The notes under the pieces are model-generated. The model did not search any database and was not told the origin of the DNA. It saw only the letters and a list, made by a program, of their open reading frames with translations. Shown here piece after piece: positions 44,779 through 55,879 of a stretch of DNA of 64,000 nt. Each line of letters opens with the position of its first letter. Position 1 is the stretch's first letter. This stretch comes from Lunularia cruciata (taxonomy: Eukaryota; Streptophyta; Marchantiopsida; Lunulariales; Lunulariaceae), in contig OX419757.1 in the NCBI GenBank assembly GCA_948567375.1, positions 28,204,732 through 28,268,731 on the forward strand, in the 5' to 3' direction. Position numbers and translations under genes: made by a program.

Positions 44779-45880
44779 GGACAAAGAGGATTAGGGACTC
44801 AAAGAAGGAAGAGTGTGGTTTCATGCTTGGTGATAGAAAGAGTAGAGCATTGAGATAGGCTTGACTGGTTGTACAAAAGAGAGACCATTTGAAGAGAGAA
44901 GGTTTGGTGTGATAGGAAAGGAGAGGCAACATTGAGAGAGGGGTTTAGCCTGTATAGAGGAAGGATACATTGAAAAGAGGGAATAGGGCTTTGATTTGGC
45001 TTGGACAGAGAGAGGATTTTTGAAGGGAGAGCTTTGATCTAGACAAGATAGGAGGAAGAAATCTCGTAGGGGTTTGGCTCAGGAAGGAAATTTTGAGAGG
45101 AAAAGGGTTTTGGGCAAAGGAAGTTGCAAGAGAGAATTTAGAGAGAGATAGGGAGAACTCCCAAAGGAAGGAGAGAGGAGATTTTGTGCAGGAGTTGACA
45201 AGCAAGAAGAAATATTGAGGTGAGGTCTAGGCAAGGGAACTCTCAAAGGGAAGGTCCGAGCTGAACAAAATTCTAGCAGAAAGAGAGAAATATAAAGGAA
45301 ATGTTGGGTAGATAGGAAGCAGGTTTCAAGAAATAGTGGGGCTAGACCTGAAGAAGTCTTGAGAAAGGACTGGACAGTAGCAAAAGAATTCTTGAAGAGG
45401 AGACTTTGGCCAAGACAGAGGAAGAGTGAGGAGTGGAAGAGCATCAAAAGAAGGATTTGCTTTGGACTATGGCTAGACAGAAGAGAAGGGGAAGGAGAAC
45501 TCAAAGGACTGAGCTTGGTTGTATGGAGGAGTAGAGAACATTTGAGAGAAGAGCTTGGCTAGGACTGTACAAGAAGAGACTAAGGACATGAATTTTTGAG
45601 AGGAGAAGTGTTTGTTGTGGTGGAGAGTAAAAGCAATTTTGAAGGACAGGCTTGGCTGCATGAGAGAATTTTTGAGAGGAGAAGAGTTGGACAAGTAGAA
45701 CTTCTCAAGAAAAGAGCTTGGCTTGGACTAAACAAGTAGAGACAACGGGACAAGAAAGAGAACTCTCAAATTTGGCTTTGGCCTGGACAAGGGCAAAGGA
45801 GAAACCATCAAAGGACAAATATGATTTGCTACAACAAGAGAATTCTCAAAGTGAGGCTTTGGCAGAACATAGAATTATCA
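44779..45880 (+). repeat. G/A-rich degenerate repeat field (block F continued)
   Basis: Loose repeats of about 50-60 bp built on phrases like GGCTTGGCT-GTACAAGAAGAGAC and TTTGAGAGGAGAAG. Same composition as 35900-36348, confirming that the A insertions split a single field. Minus-strand open stretches here (up to 141 codons, Leu/Ser/Phe-rich) are by-products of the purine bias. Confidence 0.6.
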
Positions 45881-46646
45881 TGTTGTGAAATATTGTTAGA
45901 ACTAAGTTGTGCTTGGTTCTTTTCTTTCTTGCTTGAGCAATTGTAGAAGCTTAGGTGTGTCATTTTACGGTCTGGAATTGTTTGGCTTCTCTAAGTGTGT
46001 TTATAAATTGCAAAGCTTGTCATTATGGTGAATGTTATGTGGTCCTTGGTGAGTGAATTCGTGCATTCTATTCTGTGAAAAGTGTCAAGGGAAGAGGACT
46101 CCATTTTTGGAGTTTCCAATCCAGCTTATGCAAATGGATCAAGTCACTGATCTACTTGCACAGATTTGAGTCCGTCCATACAATTTGTGGCCAATTCTAC
46201 AAACCCCACCAGACCCACTTCTGCAAACTCCATAGACCAAAAAATGCTAAACCTAATAATAAATGACCAAGAACAATAGCTAGTGATACGTGAAGGACAA
46301 CACTAATCCAAGAAGCTCAACACAAAAAGCCATTGAAAAGTGTGTACATCCAAGAGCAACCGCATGCAAGTTGCTTCAGCAAAAGAGATATTGCCATCAG
46401 ATCCAAGAGTAGAGCCAACCTCAAACTGCGGGAAAACTTCCAAGTCATTGACAAATAGGGCAGCCTAAGCGCAAGCAGCAAGATGCTCGGTGCATTCTCA
46501 AGACCATACAATCCTCATGACAACAAAAGCGGTGATAGAAAGAAGAGGAGATATAGAAGTTGTGGATAAAGCCAAAGTATAAGATATAAAGGAAGTTACA
46601 TAAGGTGTAAAAGAAGAAGAGGTAGACATCAGATTGGATTTGTAAT
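45881..46646. other. Non-coding part of block F before B1
   Basis: AT-rich; no ORF with recognisable content. Ends GGATTTGTAAT next to the B1 LTR. The sequence resumes after B1 at 52248 (GTACTCAATTTG). Confidence 0.4.
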
Positions 46647-46735
46647 TGTAACAATATGGAGTTTATCGACGTAGTTAGTAAGGCTAACAAAGTAGATAAT
46701 AAGCCAAATTAGCCCAAAATATTCCAAAAGCATCT

Positions 46736-46945
46736 AGGAAGCTTCTTGGGAAGCTTCTTGACTAGCTTAATTTGCACCCTAAGCAGGTAGCTTTTGAAAA
46801 GAAGCTTCTAGAAGCTTCTAACTAGCTTAGCTTGCACGCCAAGTAGACGGCTTCTAGAAGAAAGCTTCTTAAGAAGCTTCCTGGTTAACTTGGCTTGCAC
46901 TCTAAGAAAGTGGCTCAAGGAAGCTTCTTGAGAAGCTTCTCAAGT
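46736..46945 (+). promoter_or_regulatory. Heat-shock-element-like array in U3 of B1
   Basis: GAAGCTTCTAGAAGCTTCTA at 46801-46820 is four perfectly alternating GAA/TTC units with 2-bp spacing, the consensus bound by heat-shock factor trimers. Further GAA/TTC pairs lie at about 46736-46760, 46850-46882 and 46920-46945, all upstream of the TATA box at 46971. Heat induction is inferred by analogy with the Arabidopsis ONSEN LTR. Confidence 0.6.
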
Positions 46946-46970
46946 ACCTTGTATGCTACTTATAAATACC

Positions 46971-46978
46971 AAAGCCAA
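46971..46978 (+). promoter_or_regulatory. TATA box of B1 5' LTR
   Basis: TATAAATA after GTATGCTACT; conserved in the 3' LTR (52136-52143) and, on minus, in B2 (63630-63637). Confidence 0.65.
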
Positions 46979-47072
46979 AGCTCATGCTAGGCATTTGGAT
47001 TTTTCACTCATTCAAGTGTCCCAATGTGAGCTTCCATTCTCTTATTCCTCTCCTTGGTCTTGATCTTTTACA

Positions 47073-47085
47073 TTAGTATCAGAGC
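47073..47085 (+). promoter_or_regulatory. Primer-binding site of B1
   Basis: TTAGTATCAGAGC, one base from the initiator-tRNA-Met-type PBS TTGGTATCAGAGC. Confidence 0.75.
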
Positions 47086-47339
47086 AAGAATGGGATGGAT
47101 GGCATTTATGGACCACCAAATCCACTTCCACCAAACCATTGGGATTTTAGTGTCCAAGTACTACCCAAGCATCTTTTCACACAATTCATCACCACACACT
47201 TTGGATAAGATTTTATGCATATGATCACCATATCTGAGGAACCTTTTGTGGTTCCGATTGTAACTTATGGAGAACGGTGGACATGTTGCTTCTATGTGTT
47301 AATAAATTAGATAGATTAGGGGTGGCGTGATAGAGTAGC

Positions 47340-48190
47340 AACTATGGCAACAATGCCCAATGTTATCCTTACTATGCAACAACAAATTGAGCACCTTACT
47401 CAATTGTTGGATGAACAAGATCTTTGACAACAAGAGCACGTAGAGAGAGTACCAATTTGAGAAGGAGAAGATAAAAATCTGATTCTCTAAACCTAAGGTA
47501 TTTAAGGGCAAGAATCTCTCGGGTGCAATGGAGAATTTTTTGTTTGACTGAGATGTTATTTTGACGCTACCAATCTACAATATGAGCAAAAACAGATTCT
47601 CTTGGCTTCTAGCCAATTGGATGGAATAACAAAGCTATGGTGGAGGTTTCAAGTGGAGCTAAACGATAGCTAGCCAGCTAAACGACAAATTGTTGCACCA
47701 ATCTTGACATGGGCAGAATTCAAGAGTCCAATAATTAGTAGGTTCTAAGCTATAAATGTCACACGAGCTGCACGAGATAGGTTGGCAGAGTTGAAATAGA
47801 TTGGCTCTGTACAAAGTTATATCATGCAATTCCCACACTATCATGCAAATTCCAAAAATACTAGAAGGTGAAGCTCTAGATCAATTTGTGAGGGGCTTGA
47901 AGTCAAGAACCAAATTAGAGGTAACCATGCAAGAGCCGCAACACTTGGAGGAAGCCATGCGGTTGGCCGGACATTTTGATTCCTTGGTTGCAACAACTAG
48001 GTCTTGACCTCAACCTCCATAGAACCTACCGATACACTCCACAAGGGTGGAGGAGCCTGTACCAATGGAGATTGATGCCATTCAACAGAGACCACTTGAC
48101 GCTATAGATAGAGAGAAACTACGACAAAATGGTAGTTGTTTTTATTGTCACTAATAGGGACATCGCATCGTTGGATGTCTATTCAAGAAT
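47340..48190 (+). pseudogene. gag of B1 (broken)
   Basis: A leader phrase LTQLLDEQ near 47400 precedes a broken capsid region. The clearest part is 47801-48007 with ALDQFVRGLKSRTKLEV and HLEEAMRLAGHFDSL. A zinc knuckle CFYCH...GHRIVGC at about 48130-48178 carries two stop codons in the middle. Confidence 0.75.
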
Positions 48191-48360
48191 TGGCGATCTC
48201 AACAAGTTGCCTAGATGGAGTTTGTGGAGCAAAATGATCAAGGAAACAAGGAATCCCAATAGGAGATTTTGAGCCACCTATTGAGAGCTTGATTAGTTCC
48301 AATGGGATTAAAAGCTTGACCTATGCAAGTTTGCTTCACTTGAAAGTATGATATCTAATT

Positions 48361-48690
48361 GAGGCTGTAGGATTTTGGAGGATTTTGGTTGATTTTGGAA
48401 GTTCAGAGAATTGTATGTCTATGCAAGTAGCAAATGAATTGGGTATTCCTATCAAGCTAGTAATTGGAAGTAGATTGATGATGGCGGATGGTAGAAAGGG
48501 TTTTGCATTCCGTACCTTACATCCTATTACCTTCAAGATTAGGAAGGAGTATTTAGAGTGTATGAGGTTTGTAGTGGCACCTCTACACTACAATGTCATT
48601 CTAGGACTACCTTGGCTTGAACATCATAAGGTTCAATTTGATTGGACCCGACAACAAATTCAAGTACAACACCAAGGTAAGAATTTCTAA
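48361..48690 (+). pseudogene. Protease of B1 (broken)
   Basis: LVDFGSSENCMSMQVANELG near 48382-48441 is a retropepsin active site in which D(S/T)G has become DFG. It is followed by YNVILGLPWLEHH (about 48589-48627), the usual ILGxPWL end motif. Confidence 0.8.
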
Positions 48691-48744
48691 TTAGGTTGTA
48701 TAGCACCTCTAAGTAAGACACCCAAAAATAGTCAATCTCAAGAT

Positions 48745-48925
48745 GGGAATTTTGTCAAGAAGGTAGCCATAGAGCAAGCCTTGAAGGGAGATGAGTCCCA
48801 AGATAGGAATTTTACCAAGAAAGTAGCCATAGAGCAAGCTTTGAAGAAAGATGAGTCCTTACATGGGAAGTTTGTTAGTGAAGCAGCCATAGAGCAAGCT
48901 TTGGAGGAAGATAAGTTTATTTTTG
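48745..48925 (+). repeat. Three 60-bp in-frame repeats in the protease-RT linker
   Basis: Each unit encodes about 20 residues beginning (V/A)AIEQAL and ending in a Asp/Glu-Lys-rich part (units at about 48763, 48823 and 48883). B2 has two recognisable units (61660-61770, minus). A charged, repeat-built linker with variable copy number. Confidence 0.75.
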
Positions 48926-49020
48926 CAATGTATATCAAGCCGATTGCACAAGGACAATCTGAGGAGGACCAAGAGTCTCATCAAGCAATGGTTGATCAGA
49001 TAATTCAAAAGTTTACAGAT

Positions 49021-50340
49021 GTGTTTCTGGATTATCTACAGAAGGGATTACCTTCCAATCATGGTATGCCCTTCAAGATTGAGTTATTGCCAAGGAATAC
49101 TCCAATGAGTAGACCAATCTATCGGCTCTCACCAAAGGAGTTGGAGGAGTTGCAAACAACACTTACGGAGTTGTTGGAGAAGGACTTCATGGGACATAGC
49201 ACTCTCCTTGGAGAGCACCAGTACTATTTGTTCCAAAGAAGGATGGAGGACTTCATTTCTGTATTGATTACCATGGGCTTAATAAGCAAATAGTGAAGAA
49301 TGCATATCCCTTACCTTGGATCCATGACATGCTTGATCAATTGAGTGGAGCATAATACTTTTCCAAGTTAGATCTTTGTAGTGGCTATTGGCAATCCCCA
49401 TTGATAGGGAAGATGTACAAAAGACTGCCTTTTGCACAAGGTATGGGCGTTTCAAGTGGAGAGTTCTACCTTTCGGGCTTACTAATGCTCTAGCAGTCTT
49501 CATGGATCAGATGCATCGTGCATTGGATGGACTATTGGATTGGTATGTGGTGGTGTTCTTGGATGATATCTTAATCTATAGCTAGACAAAGGTAGAACAC
49601 ATGAATCATGTCCTAAGATGACTATGACAACAGAAATTTTACTGTAAGAAGTCAAAGTGTGCCTTTTGGCAAAAGGAAGTTACCCTCTTGGGGTCACAAG
49701 ATCTCATCGGAGGGGATCAAGATGGAAGAGGCAAAAATCAAGGCCATTATTGATTGGCCTACTCCAAAGGATGCTATAGAAGTACAGGCATTTAATGGAT
49801 TGGCCAATATTTCCTGATGGTTCATCCATTATTATGCTCATGTGGCTGCATCATTGACTGATCTCTTAGGTAAGAACTCAAGCTTCCAGTGGAACACCAA
49901 GCACAAAGAAGCATTCTAGAAGTTGAAACATATGGTGTCTTCAGGGCCCATTCTTCAACCATATGATTGACAGCAACCCTATGTGGTTGATTTTAATGCT
50001 TCTAACTTTGCAATTGGAGCCATGTTGCAGCAAGAATTCCTAGATAAACTGCATCCCATTGCCTTTGTGTCTCACCAACTAAATACAGCTGAAAGAAATT
50101 ACTCTACACGAGACCAAGAACAACTTGCAGTGGTATATGCCACCAAAGTATGGAGGCATTATCTCTTGAGGAAACAAGTGATCATGCAAACTGATCACAA
50201 ACCATTGTTGCAGATCTCACACTTGGAACTCATGAAGAGTTGACATTATTGATGGGAGGAACAACTCCAATTGTTTGACATCAAACTTGAGTACAAACCA
50301 GGTTGGTTCCATGTCATCCTTGATGCTCTATCACGATAAC
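49021..50340 (+). pseudogene. RT and RNase H of B1 (broken)
   Basis: RT begins near 49021 with a PFKIELLP phrase and RPIYRLSPKELEELQ (49100-49150). The catalytic VVVFLDDILIYS is at 49549-49584, followed by a TAG. RNase H has VDFNASNFAIGAMLQQ (49983-50030), AERNYSTRDQEQLAVVYA and LLQISH. Several stops and frameshifts. Confidence 0.88.
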
Positions 50341-50345
50341 CTCAT

Positions 50346-51650
50346 TTGAAGTCTCTTCCTCTCATCACGGTAGCAATTATGACGGTTTCAATTGACTCCA
50401 AGGTCCAAACCAAGTTTCAATTAGCTCTACAACAAGATCCCTTCTTCCAAATGGTACATGATTGTCTCATAACATGTGACAACACCTTCTCCTTCAAGAA
50501 AGGCCTTTTATTCCATGAGGACCAGATCTATGATCTCCAACTTGTGCACCTTCAAGAAGCCCATGATTTACCATTAGTTGGTTACATAGGTGTAGACAAG
50601 ACCTTGGGCAACCTCCAACATCAATGGTGGTGGCCCAATATGACACAAGATGTTCAAGAGTTTGTCTTATTGTGTGAGAGCTGCCAATGTAACAAGGCCA
50701 GCAACCAAAAGCTGAGTGTATACCTTCAACCACTCTTTGTTCCATCCGCTCAATGGGAACATGTGAGCTTGGATCTCATCACATCCTTGCACACAACAAA
50801 GCAAGGACACACTAATTGTGGTGTTTGTGGATAAGCTTAGTAAGCAAATCCGCTTGGCACCAACCTTTGATATTGTGAATGCTCCAACCTTAGTGCAAAT
50901 TTACTTCAACAATGTCTTCAAGCATCATGGGATGCCACGTGTACTCATCTCTGACCGTGATCCTTGATTCTTCAAGAAGTTTTAGCAAACATTCTTCCAG
51001 ATACTTGGCATGAAACTTGCTTTGTCCACAGCCTATCATCCTCAAACAAATGGACAAACCAAACATGCAAATTGCACCTTAGAGGATTGTTGTGTGCCTT
51101 AGTCAATCTCCACCATACCAATTGGGATGAATGTCTTGCAATTGTAGAATTTGCTTACAATAATTTCAAATAGGCAAGCACCAGATTTTCTCCTTTCTTT
51201 CTCAATTTTGGCCAAGATCCGCTTGTTCCAAATTCTCTTCTTGCTCCTCCTCCATCTGAGGTTCCTCATATTTCAACCTTCTTGACCACCATATCCCAAT
51301 CTCTCCAACAAGCCAAATCTCACCTCCTTGTTGCTTAGAATTGTCAAAAACAATATGCGGACCACCATCATTGTGATCTCACATTTGAAGTTGGTGTTAA
51401 AGTCATGTTATGCTCTAGTAACTTATCCCTCTCACTTGCTACCCAAGTTTTTAAACTTGCCCCTAATTGGATAGGACACTTTGATGTCACCAAAATCATC
51501 TCTCCTATTGCTTATTGACTTGCCTTACCTTGTCATATTTGCATCTATCCTCTCTTTCATATTTCCAAGTTAAAACCCTTTGTTCCTAACCCATCTTCTT
51601 TTTCCTCTTGTGTTCAACCTCCTCCTCCTCCCATCCTTATCAATGATCAT
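50346..51650 (+). pseudogene. Integrase of B1 (broken)
   Basis: 50346-50834 carries the zinc-binding part (GYIGVDKTL ... CESCQCNKAS) and AQWEHVSLDLIT. The core continues frameshifted with LISDRDP (about 50948), STAYHPQTNGQTK (about 51025-51060) and ECLAIVEFAYNNFK. Confidence 0.85.
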
Positions 51651-51825
51651 GAGGAGTACAAATTTGATCGTATCCTTGCACGTTGCCACATTCAATGAGG
51701 ACGCCAACAACATACGGAGTACAAGGTCCTTTGGAAAGAGTATCTCCTTCATGATGCCATATGGGAACCTTTTTCTCACCTCTTGAATGCACAGACAGCC
51801 ATCCAAGAGTTTGAAGTTTCAATGG
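51651..51825 (+). pseudogene. Chromodomain of B1
   Basis: EEYKFDRILARCHIQ, one TGA, then GRQQHTEYKVLWKEYLLHD and AIWEPFSHLLNAQTAIQEFE. The aromatic cage positions and the WEP motif match the chromodomain at the C-terminus of chromovirus integrases, which targets integration to modified histone tails. B2 has the same domain at about 58750-58925 on minus. Confidence 0.85.
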
Positions 51826-51859
51826 CGACGAGGTGTCACCAACTAGCAGTGGGGGAATA

Positions 51860-52247
51860 TATAACAATATGGTGCTTAGCGATGTAGTTAGTAAGGCTAA
51901 CAAAGTAGAGAATAAGCCAAATTAGCCCAAAATATTCCAAAAGCATCTAGGAAGCTTCTCGACTAGCTTAACTTGCACCATAAGTAGGTAGCTTCTAGAA
52001 GCTTCCAACTAGCTTAGCTTGCATGCCAAGTAGGCGGCTTCTAGAAGGAAGCTTCTTGGTTAACTTGGCTTGCACTCTAAGGAAGCGGCTCAAGGAAGCT
52101 TCTTGAGAATCTTCTCAAGGATCTTGTATGCTACTTATAAATACCAAAGCTAAAGCTCATACTAGGCATTTGGAGTTTTCCTTCATTCAAGTGTCTGAAT
52201 GTGAGCTTCCATTCTCCTATTTCTCTCCTCGGTCTTGGTCTTTTACA
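51860..52247 (+). repeat. 3' LTR of B1
   Basis: TATAACAATATGG (first G changed) to CTTTTACA, 388 bp, shorter than the 5' LTR through losses in the GAAGCTTC array. A G-rich PPT, GCAGTGGGGGAATA, precedes it. HSE-like units at about 51989-52005 remain. Confidence 0.9.
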
Positions 52248-53034
52248 GTACTCAATTTGAGATTTGAATTGATAGATATGAAGAGTGGGTTGTCATTTTG
52301 GATCTAGAGATTGTTAGGAAATGGTATATTTTTAGACAACTATCAAATTTCTCTACCTATTTAAAGGAGACATTTGTAGTACAGTTTTTTCTAGTATTTT
52401 TAATTTTGAAGTTGCGTAAAACAAAGCGTTGTAACTCAGTTCTGGTTGTTTTAGCTTAATTTTGAGTATCAATTGTGTGTGTGTGTGTTTGTGAGTGTTT
52501 GGAGAAGTTTGAAGTGCAATTCTGAGTGTTAGATGTTGGATTCTACATCTCTGATTTCATTCTACATGTTTGATCTTGAGTGGATAGCAATCGATGCAAT
52601 GCCTTGATAGATCCATGAGGAATTGTAGTGTTTGTAGTATTTTATAATTGTGAGTGCAACATTGGATTGATACAAAGTAATTTTGATTGAGGAAGTTGTG
52701 CCTTTGATGGAGAGGTGGAACACAATTCTGAGGCAAAGTCATTTTGTAGTGTAGAAGCCTTCTTCAAGAAGAATTGAATCATCACAAATCAAGATCATTT
52801 AGAAAGATTTGAAGTATTGTGATTATGGGTGACATTTTATTGTGATAAGACTATGATTCAATGCTTGTTATTCTTCTTTGAGTGTGGTTTCTACTTGAGA
52901 GATTAAAGTTGCAGCCAAGAAGAATTTTTTTGTTACTATTTTACTTTGTATTTGACCATTTTTGAATCATATCTCTGTGGGAACAAACTTACTTACCAAT
53001 TACCGCAAAAGTGATACTTGTCGGGTTGTCACAC
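52248..53034 (+). repeat. LTR-like block F end
   Basis: AT-rich with a TATA-like CTATTTAAAGGAG at about 52357-52369, a (TG)n run at 52474-52488 and an end CTGTGGGAACAAACTTAC ... GGGTTGTCACA, the style of U5 ends in some large plant gypsy LTRs. It abuts the family C RT at 53035. The left limit and family are not determined. Confidence 0.4.
52474..52488. repeat. (TG)n microsatellite
   Basis: About seven TG dinucleotides inside the LTR-like block. Confidence 0.9.
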
Positions 53035-53500
53035 TATAGATTAAGATGTTATTGAGGAAAATGATAACAGATTTATCCAAGTATGGATGAAATATGTTAT
53101 TTATCAAACTTATGAAAGTGGTTGGAGCATTGGTGAGGCTAAATGGCATCACCAAGTACTCAAAGTGACCATACCTTGTTTAAAAGGCCATTTTGTGTAC
53201 GTCTTCCTCAGCAATCCTAATTTAGTTGTAACTATAGATCAAGTTTGGTGAAGTTCTTTTCCACATTGATTTGATCAAACAAGTCATCTATGCAAGGTTA
53301 TGGGTAATGTTTCTTCACTATTTGTTGATTTAGTCCTCAGTAGTCAATACACATACGCATTGTTCTGTCTTTCTTCTTCACAAACAATACAAGAGCCCCA
53401 TATGGTGATATGTTAAGATGGATAAACCTCTTCTACAACACATCCTTGATTTGATCCTTACACTCTTCCAACTCATGAGGTAATAGTCAAATATAGGGCC
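53035..53500 (-). pseudogene. RT of C3, N-terminal half (broken)
   Basis: From about 53480 down: [52 protein letters not shown], then fragments to [12 protein letters not shown] at about 53070-53036, the polymerase motif where Asp-Asp has become Asn-Asn. The sequence stops one residue past this motif at the block F junction. Confidence 0.75.
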
Positions 53501-53939
53501 TTAGAAGGAGGTGTCTTCCCATGAAGTATCTCAATTTTATGATTTACCCTCCTTTTTGGTGGTAAACCTAAGGATAATTCATCCAAAAAGACATCATGAA
53601 ACTCATTGACCACATCTTTCAATTTCTTAGGAATTTAAAAATTGTGTTGGGCACTTTGGATTTCTCTTATTAGACCCATGAAGCCTCTATCTATCTTACC
53701 AATAGATGTGGTCCTTATGGCATAGAGACTTAGCTCTTGCCTTTGCGATCTTTCTTTATCCCCAAAGATCTTCCATTGACTAGTTCTCACTACTGTCTTT
53801 CTCCAATACACCATGAGGTTGTAGTTCTCTATCTACATTATGCATAAGATTGCATTGTATAGAGCTAATTATATCACTCACCACTTGATTACTTCTTGAT
53901 ACTCTCCTATAGAGAGTATTATGTTTCTAGGTAATCATT

Positions 53940-55870
53940 CAATCCTCTCTGACTAACAATTAGGTAACTCTAGTTTGTCATTCTCATCCTTCTCTAGTTC
54001 CATCCCCAACCTTATTGCAATAGACCAAGATAAGAAATTCTCTATTGCCCCAAGGTCTATCAATACTCTCACCGGATTGCCTTTGAGTACTCCATTTATG
54101 ACAATAAATTGTGTGTTTGTCTTCCTCCACCTTTGCACACTCATCTTCTTCCTCCTCCTTGCTTTTACTCTTCTTTATTAAGCCAATAAGGCCATGAAAT
54201 ACATCTACTAGCAATCCTTGTTTGCCACCTTTGCACACTTGTACTCTTGCTCCCCCCACTTTTACTCTTCTTGATTGAGCAAATAAGGCCATGAGGTACA
54301 TTTACTAGCAATCCTTGTTTTCCAATGTGATTTCAACATCCTTCTCTTTGATTCATCTCTCCATGTAGTTCAAGGATTGCATGTATAGAGGTTGAAGACC
54401 TCTAGGATGACGAGCACAACAATTGATGGTTATGTGCCCAACTCGGTTACAATTGTAACAATATCATTGTTCTACTGAAGCCCCTTCTCCTCTTGGGACT
54501 CCTTCTCTCCTTTCTTTGTTCTATCCTCATTCTCCTTGGAGGGGTATTTGCTCCTTGGTCTCAAAACCAAATGTTGCCCAACTCCGTAGGAGTTGGTCCA
54601 CCAAAATGGTGTGTCTCTGCTTGATAGTTTTGCATCAAGGTTACTTCTTCACCTCCTCCAAGCACCTTTGCTATTCTTTGAGTGCAAGCAATGGCTTCAA
54701 AAATAGTGTGAGGATTTTGTACCATTACCTCTTGGCAAATCCGCTCTCTTAATTCTCTTTTGAAATTGTCACAATCTTCAGCTAGACTCATATCCGTTAT
54801 CTCAACCTGTAGATCAAGAAATGCCTCCACTTACTCTTGTATGTTATACTTCTACTTCAACCACCAAAATTTGTTTGACCCATCTACATGGAATCCATAG
54901 ATTGGAAATTCTTGAGCATCCCTTCTTGCATAGTTGTCCAAGTGAACTCTCTTCCTTCTACCCGTAATGATCATTCCCAAGTATGATACCATGTGAGAGC
55001 TTTATCGGTCAAGTACCCACATACAAACACACTTGCAAAATGATCAATGATCTCAGTTGTGAACAATCAAAGGTATCAATTCATTCTTTAAATTCATTTT
55101 CCACTACTCCCATAGAACATTATTCCTTGTAATGCTCAATGTTGCACATCTTTTTCATTCATCGTAACAATGTCGCTTGGTTGTTGACTGGAGTCGGTGT
55201 CATCAACATGAGTGGCTCTCTAGGTACTTTGATCATTGGTGTTAGTTGTTGTGATGGTTCTCCTTCTTGCATTACTTGATTATTCCTAAAGTTACATACA
55301 TGATTTTTCAATTCCTCCATGGTCATCTTGATCTCCCAAAACTTGTTCAACGTCCCTTGCATCAACTCCTACAACTATGAATCCATGATTCCTACACATA
55401 GTGAGTGTTCAATTACTACTTCCTACTTCAATAGAGGGTTAATATGATCACTCAAGAGGGAACATGAACTAGTAGGATGACCATTGGGACCTCAAAGGCT
55501 ATCACTCATTGATAATATTCCTCACCAAAATTATGGACTATGAAATCAATAAACATCACTTTTGATCTAACCACATAACAGATTTCTACTTACACGTTGA
55601 AAGGAGGAAGATTTGGTACATTTAGGCCCATAACATCATAATAAAATGTAGATTATCAAATTCCACTCTCTGTCATATACCACTATAGGTAGAATCACCG
55701 GGTTTGGTGAATTCATAACTATGTCTATGAACTCTACTCCAAAATGATAAACAATAGATACTCTCATTTGCTCACGTTGCATGTACATAATCTTGATGTG
55801 GAATGGATTCAAGAATGAGAGTTTGGGTGCAAGAAATTATCCTCCAGGTGCCTCCATCCCATCCTCTCTC
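53940..55870 (-). pseudogene. gag and protease start of C3 (broken)
   Basis: MEAPGG ... NPFHIKIMYMQREQMRV begins near 55870, as in C1. gag proper includes MQGTLNKFWEIKMTMEELKN (55159-55365) and ICQEVMVQNPHTIFEAIACT (54561-54830). The zinc knuckle CYNCNRVGHITINC lies at 54419-54460. Protease starts with VRVLIDLGAIENFLSW at about 54025-54075, Ser/Thr of the active site replaced by Leu. Two similar Lys/Glu-rich stretches at 54130-54180 and 54240-54275 look like a small internal duplication. Confidence 0.75.
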
Positions 55871-55879
55871 TTAAACCTC

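Larger units (their letters stand above)
46647..47072 (+). repeat. 5' LTR of B1
   Basis: TGTAACAATATGG to CTTTTACA, 426 bp, dominated by GAAGCTTC/AGAAGCTT motifs in U3. Confidence 0.92.
46647..52247 (+). mobile_element. Family B chromovirus-type gypsy element (B1)
   Basis: 5.6 kb with two LTRs, a tRNA-Met PBS, gag, protease, RT, RNase H, integrase and a C-terminal chromodomain. Flanks GTAAT (46642-46646) and GTACT (52248-52252) look like a 5-bp target duplication with one change. Many stops; inactive. Confidence 0.92.

Noticed and set aside
44945..45694. Leu/Ser/Phe-rich minus-strand ORFs up to 141 codons
   Set aside because: They are the complement of a purine-rich degenerate repeat; composition explains their openness.
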